DNA from: Pyrinomonadaceae bacterium
GTDB lineage: Bacteria > Acidobacteriota > Blastocatellia > Pyrinomonadales > Pyrinomonadaceae
NCBI GenBank assembly: GCA_019186825.1
Contig: JABARP010000015.1
Location: forward strand, 1,367-65,366
Length of the DNA stretch: 64,000 nt
Direction of reading: 5' to 3'
Made by a program: the position numbers and the translations under genes. Positions within the stretch are counted from its first letter, which is position 1. Each line of letters begins with the position of its first letter. The notes below the pieces were generated by a model. The model made no database searches, was not told the origin of the DNA, and saw only the letters and a program-made list of their open reading frames with translations. Below, piece after piece: positions 59,488 through 64,000 of the stretch.

Positions 59488-60426
59488 ATGACCGCAAAAA
59501 TTCTCAGCGGAAAGCCGATCGCCGATGCGATAAAGAAAGAGGTCTCTGCCGAGGTCGCAGAGCTTTTCGAAGTACATTCGGTAAGGCCGACGCTCGTCGT
59601 TGTGCGTGTCGGCGAAGACCCGGCGTCGGCGGTCTATGTCGGCAACAAGGTCCGCACGGCCGAAGAGATCGGCATCCGAAGCGAGCACATACATTTTGAC
59701 GCAAACGTCACGCAGGCCGAGCTCGTTAACACGATCCGCGATCTCAATACGCGGGACGACGTTGATGGCATTCTCGTGCAGCTCCCTTTGCCGAAGCATA
59801 TCGAGGAACGCGAGGTGATCGAGCTGATCGACCCGAAAAAGGACGTCGATGGATTCCATCCGGTGAACATCGGACGGCTTTTGCAAGGTTTTGAGGCACT
59901 GACGCCGTGTACGCCTGCGGGCGTGATCGAGGTATTGAAACGCTCGAATATCGAGATCGCAGGACAGCGTGCGGTTGTCGTCGGACGCAGCAATATAGTC
60001 GGAAAGCCGCTTGCCGCAATGCTTTTGCGTGAGAATGCCACGGTAACGATCTGCCATTCGCGGACGCGGAACCTGGCGAGCGTTACGCAGGAAGCCGACA
60101 TTCTGATCGCCGCGATCGGCCGGGCCGGATTCATCTGCCGCGAACATATTCGCGAGGGAGCGGTCGTCATCGATGTCGGGATCAATTCGGTCGAGAGTGC
60201 AGACGAGGTACGCGAGCTTTTTGCGGGCGAGGAACTAGATAAGAGGCTCGATACGCTCGATAATCGCGGAGCGACGCTCGTCGGCGATGTTTGCCCGCGT
60301 GATGCCGCAAAGGCCGCAGGTGCGATCACGCCGGTTCCGGGCGGCATCGGCCTGCTGACGGTCGCGATGTTGATGAAGAACACGGTCATAGCCGCAAAAA
60401 TGCGTCGCGGGATCGCGGAAAATTAA
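59488..60426 (+). CDS. folD: Bifunctional methylene-THF dehydrogenase/cyclohydrolase
   Basis: The 312-residue enzyme oxidises 5,10-methylene-tetrahydrofolate and hydrolyses the product to 10-formyl-THF. VGEDPASAVYVGNKVRTAEE holds the catalytic Tyr and Lys; GILVQLPLPKHI and the NADP site VVGRSNIVGKPLAAML are intact, and AITPVPGGIGLLTVAMLM ends the core. The sequence is about 25 residues longer than usual, mostly a segment near ELDKRLDTLDNRGATL. ATG 59488 is the normal start. It leads folD-mazG-coaE-oppA-like. Confidence 0.95.
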   Translation: MTAKILSGKPIADAIKKEVSAEVAELFEVHSVRPTLVVVRVGEDPASAVYVGNKVRTAEEIGIRSEHIHFDANVTQAELVNTIRDLNTRDDVDGILVQLPLPKHIEEREVIELIDPKKDVDGFHPVNIGRLLQGFEALTPCTPAGVIEVLKRSNIEIAGQRAVVVGRSNIVGKPLAAMLLRENATVTICHSRTRNLASVTQEADILIAAIGRAGFICREHIREGAVVIDVGINSVESADEVRELFAGEELDKRLDTLDNRGATLVGDVCPRDAAKAAGAITPVPGGIGLLTVAMLMKNTVIAAKMRRGIAEN

Positions 60427-60430
60427 CCTT

Positions 60431-60736
60431 ATGAATTTCGAAGACTATCAAACGGCGGCAAGCAAGACCGCACTTTATCCGCGGCGTATGTCGAACGTCG
60501 AATACCCGACGCTCGGGCTTGCGGGCGAGGCCGGCGAGGTCGCAAATATCGTCAAAAAGATCCAGCGCGACCACAACGGCGTTCTGACGGACGAGACGCG
60601 TGCGAAGCTGAAGGACGAGCTTGGCGATGTCCTCTGGTACATCTCTGCGTGCGCGGACGAACTCGGGCTTACGCTCGCGGAGATCGCGGATTTTAACATC
60701 CAAAAGCTCGCAAAACGCCATTCGGCAAAAGGATAA
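60431..60736 (+). CDS. MazG-like nucleotide pyrophosphohydrolase
   Basis: The 101-residue protein has the all-alpha NTP-PPase fold of small MazG-like enzymes: GLAGEAGEVANIVKK supplies the E-x2-E metal motif, and LKDELGDVLWYISACADE the E-x2-D motif. Such enzymes hydrolyse non-canonical or excess NTPs. It starts 5 bp after folD and ends 5 bp before coaE, so it is in an operon with them. Confidence 0.9.
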   Translation: MNFEDYQTAASKTALYPRRMSNVEYPTLGLAGEAGEVANIVKKIQRDHNGVLTDETRAKLKDELGDVLWYISACADELGLTLAEIADFNIQKLAKRHSAKG

Positions 60737-60741
60737 TTCGC

Positions 60742-61362
60742 GTGCTGGCAGTCGGCTTGACAGGTTCTATCGCAACGGGTAAATCCTTTGTTACCAGATA
60801 TTTACGCGAGCTCGGGGCCGAGGTGATCGATGCTGACCAGGCAGCGCGTATGGTTGTCGAGAAGGGCACGCCGGGGCTTGAGGCCGTCGTGCGGGAGTTC
60901 GGTACGGAGGTTCTCGCACCTGACGGGACGCTCGATAGGAAGAAGCTCGGTTCGATCGTTTTCGCCGACGAAGCGAAACGTTTGAAGCTAAATTCTATAA
61001 TTCACCCGCTCGTGATCGAGATGCAGGATGAGTGGCTCGCCTCGGTCGAGGAGCGAAACAGGGACGCCATTGCGGTCGTTGATGCCGCCCTTATGATCGA
61101 ATCAGGCGGGTACAAACGGTTCGATAAGCTAATTGTTGTCGTTGCCGAACCTGCGGTACAATTGGCGCGCCTTATGGCACGCGACAATTTGAGCGAAAAT
61201 GAGGCCAGACGCCGCATTGACGCCCAAATGCCGCAAGACGAAAAAAGAAAGTTTGCCGATCACGTTATTGATACATCTAATGGATATGAGGACACGAAGC
61301 GGCAGACACGAGAGGTCTTCGCGTCCCTGACGGAACTCTTAAGGCATGGCAAGGCGGGATAA
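60742..61362 (+). CDS. coaE: Dephospho-CoA kinase
   Basis: The 206-residue kinase phosphorylates dephospho-CoA in the last step of coenzyme A synthesis. The P-loop GLTGSIATGKSFV, the DADQAARMVV segment (EVIDADQ), DAALMIESG and the lid region RLMARDNLSENEARRRID are typical. It starts with GTG, 5 bp after the MazG-like gene. Its last 17 bp overlap the start of the following binding-protein gene. Confidence 0.94.
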   Translation: MLAVGLTGSIATGKSFVTRYLRELGAEVIDADQAARMVVEKGTPGLEAVVREFGTEVLAPDGTLDRKKLGSIVFADEAKRLKLNSIIHPLVIEMQDEWLASVEERNRDAIAVVDAALMIESGGYKRFDKLIVVVAEPAVQLARLMARDNLSENEARRRIDAQMPQDEKRKFADHVIDTSNGYEDTKRQTREVFASLTELLRHGKAG

Positions 61363-63178
61363 GAGATATAAGCTTCCTATTTTCAGCTATTTACGGCTGA
61401 ATGGGAGGCTTGTGTTCATTCTCGCCGCCGCACTGCTCGCAGCCTCTTGCGCGGAAATAAAACAGCCGCAGCCCGAAGCATTCATTTCAAAGACCAAGCC
61501 GCCGCTCAAACAGGAGATCCGTTGGAGCAACGGAGACCTGCCGAAGAGTTTTGACCCCGCGAAAGCGGCCGCGCCGCCCGAAACCGACGTCGTCCGAGCT
61601 GTTTTTGAGGGCCTGACGGCACTCGACCCAAAGACGCTCGACGTTCGCCCCGCCGTCGCTGAAAGTTGGACGAGCGAAGACAGCCGAGTTTGGACGTTTC
61701 GCCTGCGTGATGACGCACGCTGGACGAACGGAAAGCCCGTAACGGCACAGGATTTTGTCGATTCGTGGAAGCGGATCGCGGCCGCGCCGAAAGATGTCGC
61801 GCATCGCGAACTGCTTTCGAACATCAAGGGTTTCGGCGACGTAACGGTAAAGATCCCGGAAACGGCGGCCGACGCGTCGGCCGATCAGAAGGCCGAGCCA
61901 TTGCCGGCCAATGCGGCTCCGAAGCCTGTTCAACAAAGCGCGGAAGCAAAGACCGAGACAAAGCCAAACGAGACGGGCAAGGCCGAAGCGGCAGACGCTG
62001 CGGGCGTTGAAGCCGTGAGCGAGCTTGAATTCAGAGTTACGCTGAAGCGGCCTGACCCGGATTTTCCGAAGCTCGTTGCGAATCCCGTTTTCTATCCGGT
62101 GTACGGCAAGGCGGCGGAATTCAACTCTGCCGATGCGGTGCCGCCTGCGGTCTCGAACGGCCCGTTCACCGTTGCTTCGAGCGACAAGACGGGCGTTGTC
62201 CTCGAACGCTCAAAGACGTATTGGAATAAGAACGCCGTCGTTCTTGACCGCGTGGAATTTGTCCCGCACACGTCGGCGGATGCGGCACTTGAGGCTTATA
62301 AGAACGGCGATATCGACGTTCTGACGAATGCCGCATTTTCGCCGCTTGCGTTGAAGCTGCTGGCTCCGTATGACGATTTCCGACAAACGACGCACTCGGC
62401 GTTGAACCTTTACGAGGTCAATACGAATAACAAGATCCTTTCCGACCGCCGCGTTCGCGAGGCACTCGCGATCTCTATCGACCGGCAGAAGATCGCCGAG
62501 GGCGAACTTGATGGTTCGACGAGTCCTGCGCCGCGTTTTCTGCCTTCCGAAAAGCCTGATGCGGGCACAGGGCTTGTGTTTGATGCGGAACGTGCTAAAG
62601 AGCTTCTTGAACGGTCGGGTTTCCCCGATGGTGAGAATTTTCCGGAGCTGAGGCTTGTTGTGAACCGCAATGACGCACAGCAGCGGATCGCACGCACTGC
62701 CGCGCGTATGTGGAAACAGAACCTGAACATTCAGGTCAACGTCGTGCCTGTTGAACCGAGCGAGATCGACGCGATTCGCTCGGCTGGAGATTACGACCTG
62801 CTTCGGCGCGGAGTCGTCCTGCCGACGATGGATGAACTCGTCGGAATGGAAACGATCTTCGGGCCGGAGAAGAAAGCGAGCAAGAAAAACGAGCCGAGTG
62901 CAGGGCCGCTCGCGCTTCAAGCGACACCGACACCGACGCCCGCTCCGCAGATCTTGACGGACTCGATTCCGTCCAAATCCTTGCCGCCGATCGTCCAGAC
63001 GCCGGAATATTCTCAGGAAGCCGCGTTGTACGACCTTTCGGCGATCCCGATCTATTTCCCGCGGTCGTTCGCACTTGTAAAGCCTTATGTTACCGGCTTC
63101 GAACTGAACAGCCTTGATGCCGTGCTGCTCAACGACGTCAAGATCGATCCAAACTGGCAGCCTGCCGCAACAAAATAA
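61346..63178 (+). CDS. Oligopeptide-type ABC transporter substrate-binding lipoprotein
   Basis: A 610-residue family 5 solute-binding protein. The N-terminus carries a lipoprotein signal (LVFILAAALLAASC). NGDLPKSFDPAKAA, VFEGLTALDPKT, ESWTSEDSRVWTFRLRDDA and TNGKPVTAQDFVDSW are typical OppA/DppA segments; REALAISIDRQKIAEG is the C-terminal lobe start. Two low-complexity stretches (about residues 172-225, Ala/Glu/Lys-rich, and about 510-552, Thr/Pro-rich) are inserted in the fold. The start at 61346 lies in coaE. The ABC ATPase follows 16 bp later; permeases are not in the window before it. Confidence 0.88.
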   Translation: MARRDKRYKLPIFSYLRLNGRLVFILAAALLAASCAEIKQPQPEAFISKTKPPLKQEIRWSNGDLPKSFDPAKAAAPPETDVVRAVFEGLTALDPKTLDVRPAVAESWTSEDSRVWTFRLRDDARWTNGKPVTAQDFVDSWKRIAAAPKDVAHRELLSNIKGFGDVTVKIPETAADASADQKAEPLPANAAPKPVQQSAEAKTETKPNETGKAEAADAAGVEAVSELEFRVTLKRPDPDFPKLVANPVFYPVYGKAAEFNSADAVPPAVSNGPFTVASSDKTGVVLERSKTYWNKNAVVLDRVEFVPHTSADAALEAYKNGDIDVLTNAAFSPLALKLLAPYDDFRQTTHSALNLYEVNTNNKILSDRRVREALAISIDRQKIAEGELDGSTSPAPRFLPSEKPDAGTGLVFDAERAKELLERSGFPDGENFPELRLVVNRNDAQQRIARTAARMWKQNLNIQVNVVPVEPSEIDAIRSAGDYDLLRRGVVLPTMDELVGMETIFGPEKKASKKNEPSAGPLALQATPTPTPAPQILTDSIPSKSLPPIVQTPEYSQEAALYDLSAIPIYFPRSFALVKPYVTGFELNSLDAVLLNDVKIDPNWQPAATK

Positions 63179-63194
63179 CTAGCCGCAAACTCGG

Positions 63195-64000
63195 ATGAGT
63201 TCAACGCCAAAAGCACAAGCCGCACTCCTTTCGATCGAAGGCCTTTGCGTCGAATTCGATGACGGGAAAGGGCGCGTCGTAAAGGCAGTTAGAGATGTTT
63301 CGCTCGACGTGGACAAGGGCGAGATGGCGGCGGTCGTCGGCGAATCCGGCAGCGGAAAGACGGCGTTGGGAATGTCGATCGTGCGGCTTTTGCCGAAGGC
63401 AGGGCGAATTACCTCAGGGAAAATTCGCCTTGACGGAGTCGATCTTTTGAGCGCGGATGACGCACATCTGCGATCCGTACGCGGCAAACGCGTCGGCGTG
63501 ATCTTTCAGGATCCGATGTCGTCGCTCAATCCGTTCCTGACGATCGGAAGGCAGATCACGGAGGTTACCGAGCTTCATCTCGGGCTTTCTCGACGGGAGG
63601 CACGCGAACATGCGTCCGAGATGCTCGATCTTGTCGGTATCAAGGATGCGGCAAAACGCCTCGATCAATATCCGCACGAATTTTCGGGCGGAATGCGCCA
63701 GCGTGTGATGATCGCGATCGCTGTCAGCTGCAAGCCTGACCTGGTTATCGCGGACGAACCGACCACTGCCCTTGATACGACGATACAGGCACAGGTGCTC
63801 GATCTGCTCGATGACCTGCGCGCGAAAATGGGGATGAGCGTTATCCTGATCTCGCACGATCTTGCGTTGGTTGCGGGGCGTGCAGATCGGGTCGCGGTGA
63901 TGTACGGCGGCCGCATTTTTGAAGAGGCGGCAGCTCGTGAGCTTTTTGCGCACCCCGCAAATCCGTATACTCGTGCTTTACTTGCCGCAATGCCCGAGAA
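63195..64000 (+). CDS. Oligopeptide/dipeptide ABC transporter ATPase, N-terminal part
   Basis: The frame runs from ATG 63195 to the window edge without a stop (268 complete codons). Walker A is VVGESGSGKTAL, the Q-loop VIFQDPMSSLNPFLTIG, the ABC signature FSGGMRQRVMIAIA and Walker B LVIADEPTTALDTTIQ, followed by ILISHDLALVAGRADRVAVMY. The N-terminal SIEGLCVEFDDGKGRVVKAV and the FAHPANPYTRALLAAMP segment at the end show the OppD/DppD type. It should energise uptake with the preceding binding protein. The C-terminal part lies outside the window. Confidence 0.93.
   Translation, partial: MSSTPKAQAALLSIEGLCVEFDDGKGRVVKAVRDVSLDVDKGEMAAVVGESGSGKTALGMSIVRLLPKAGRITSGKIRLDGVDLLSADDAHLRSVRGKRVGVIFQDPMSSLNPFLTIGRQITEVTELHLGLSRREAREHASEMLDLVGIKDAAKRLDQYPHEFSGGMRQRVMIAIAVSCKPDLVIADEPTTALDTTIQAQVLDLLDDLRAKMGMSVILISHDLALVAGRADRVAVMYGGRIFEEAAARELFAHPANPYTRALLAAMPE

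Overview
The window is about 64 kb of bacterial chromosome with moderately high GC, densely packed with genes on both strands. Gene content and protein style point to an acidobacterium, most likely class Blastocatellia (Pyrinomonadaceae-like): a TonB receptor with an N-terminal carboxypeptidase-regulatory-like domain, a long delta-60/FG-GAP surface protein, FHA proteins, a SCO protein with a CusF-like domain, and no sigma-54 or flagellar genes. That placement is an inference from protein resemblance. No 16S rRNA or tRNA gene, CRISPR array, insertion sequence or prophage was seen.

Layout. 1-2.5 kb: end of rimM, then trmD, rplS, an ABM-type monooxygenase and rnhB. 2.5-5.3 kb: a ZnuD-like TonB receptor and a small exported protein on the minus strand. 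5.4-7.8 kb: an OmpR/PhoB-type regulator, a soluble PAS histidine kinase and a CarD-family regulator. 7.8-13.3 kb: queF, a DnaQ-like exonuclease, then pyrE, an ATP-grasp enzyme, truA, a DUF952 protein, uppS and cdsA. 13.4-18 kb: aspS, a DUF4870-type membrane protein, a hotdog thioesterase, an RNase D-like exonuclease, a YceH-type protein and a small membrane protein. 18-26.6 kb: two exported proteins, serC, selA, a MgtE_N/CBS protein, a TlpA-like protein and a lipoprotein. 26.9-32.4 kb: purL, a methyltransferase, hemW, tryptophan 2,3-dioxygenase and a cold-shock gene with a long leader. 32.8-36.8 kb: a lytic transglycosylase and a 1016-residue delta-60/FG-GAP protein.

36.9-48.1 kb is one long plus-strand run: cystathionine beta-synthase, a small anchored protein, three consecutive paralogues with the plan FHA domain - one membrane helix - periplasmic transglycosylase-like domain, a YkgJ-type cysteine-cluster protein, a TssK homologue, a zinc-ribbon/PH-domain protein, and rfbB-rfbD. 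It faces a Wzc-type capsule/exopolysaccharide kinase. The FHA-transglycosylase trio beside a TssK that has no other type VI secretion gene within the window is the most unusual feature. Only the middle paralogue keeps the catalytic glutamate, and that same protein is the one whose FHA core lacks the conserved histidine.

50.7-64 kb: pta, a DUF1232 protein, a divergent DinB/CGNR-regulator pair sharing two identical-architecture inverted repeats over both promoters, clpC, a small protein, another transglycosylase, an amidohydrolase, a copper-chaperone SCO lipoprotein, folD, a MazG-like pyrophosphohydrolase, coaE, an oligopeptide-type ABC binding protein and the start of its ATPase, which runs off the window.

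Most genes are housekeeping (translation, tRNA modification, nucleotide, lipid and cofactor synthesis). The accessory interest lies in the envelope/FHA locus, the CGNR operator region, and several intergenic palindromic or short-period tracts.
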